Positions 5,527 to 5,796 of a DNA stretch of 5,796 nt are shown in pieces (positions within the stretch are counted from its first letter, which is position 1; the number at the start of each line of letters is the position of its first letter). The stretch is from an uncultured Clostridia bacterium. Lineage in GTDB: Bacteria; Bacillota; Clostridia; Christensenellales; CAG-314. Location of the stretch: assembly GCA_937875645.1 (NCBI GenBank), contig CALLXO010000239.1, forward strand, positions 1-5,796, in the 5' to 3' direction. The position numbers and the translations under genes are program-made. The notes beneath the pieces were generated by a model, which saw only the letters and a program-made list of their open reading frames with translations, did not search any database and was not told the DNA's origin.

Positions 5527-5796
5527 ATGGCAAAAAAAGATTATTATGCAATATTAGGCGTGGACAAAAACGCCACCGCCGACGACATAAAAGCCGCTTA
5601 TCGTAAAAAGGCTAAGCTTTACCATCCCGATTTACATCCCAACGACAAATCCGCAGCGGAAAAATTTAAGGACTGCAACGAAGCATACGAGGTGTTGGGC
5701 AACGAGGAAAACCGCCGTAAATATGACAGCGGTGAAATGGATTTTGAAGGTTTTCAGTTTTCCGGCGGTATGCCTCACGGGTTTGAGGATATTTTT
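5527..5796 (+). CDS. dnaJ: Chaperone protein DnaJ (HSP40), N-terminal 90 residues, cut by the window end
   Basis: DnaJ delivers unfolded clients to DnaK and stimulates its ATPase. The visible part begins [12 protein letters not shown] and contains a complete J-domain (about 4-68), with helix [17 protein letters not shown], the invariant HPD tripeptide at 33-35 that triggers DnaK ATP hydrolysis, and the helix III/IV end NEAYEVLG and RRKYD. The Gly/Phe-rich linker then begins ([18 protein letters not shown]). The zinc-finger and C-terminal domains lie beyond the window, so full-length DnaJ rather than another J-protein is inferred from its place behind dnaK and from the G/F linker. The start ATG has only a weak purine-rich site, AAAGAGA at 5514-5520, weaker than that of dnaK. 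The 132-bp spacer to dnaK holds two stem-loops. Confidence 0.95.
   Translation, partial: MAKKDYYAILGVDKNATADDIKAAYRKKAKLYHPDLHPNDKSAAEKFKDCNEAYEVLGNEENRRKYDSGEMDFEGFQFSGGMPHGFEDIF

Overview
The window is the front of a bacterial heat-shock chaperone operon, hrcA-grpE-dnaK-dnaJ, all on the + strand, preceded by two + strand genes I do not recognise. Several signs point to a low-GC monoderm (Firmicutes, most likely a Clostridia-like lineage): the gene order, the HrcA/CIRCE control, AT-rich DNA with A-rich spacers, purine-rich Shine-Dalgarno sites, and a DnaK that lacks the roughly 24-residue insert near residue 80 seen in Gram-negative homologues. I cannot name the genus.

Layout. 1-477 is the 3' end of an unidentified cysteine-containing, probably beta-rich protein. 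After 10 bp comes 488-1408, a 306-residue Lys/Gln/Glu-rich coiled-coil protein of unknown function. The two look like one transcription unit. 1409-1726 is a 318-bp A-rich intergenic region. It carries a 14-bp direct repeat on the upstream stop codon, a cluster of ACGTAT motifs, a perfect 14-bp inverted repeat, a strong sigma-A type promoter (TTGACA-17-TATTTT), a CIRCE operator, and a second, degenerate CIRCE-like element overlapping the first. Then follow hrcA (1727-2779), grpE (2783-3436, 3 bp later), a 110-bp A-rich gap, dnaK (3547-5394), a 132-bp gap with two stem-loops and a weak possible promoter, and the first 90 codons of dnaJ (5527 to the window end).

How it works together (established for these families). 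HrcA represses its own operon by binding CIRCE. DnaK, with its co-chaperone DnaJ and exchange factor GrpE, refolds proteins. In Firmicutes, GroEL keeps HrcA active, so repression lifts when chaperones are titrated by unfolded protein. The stem-loops after dnaK could lower dnaJ expression relative to dnaK or protect the upstream mRNA end (inference).

The coding part of the operon is ordinary. The unusual material is in the control region: a perfect inverted repeat with one arm filling the promoter spacer, and two CIRCE-type 9-9-9 palindromes sharing an arm. I see no mobile element, CRISPR array, tRNA or rRNA, and no clear sign of a new multi-gene system.
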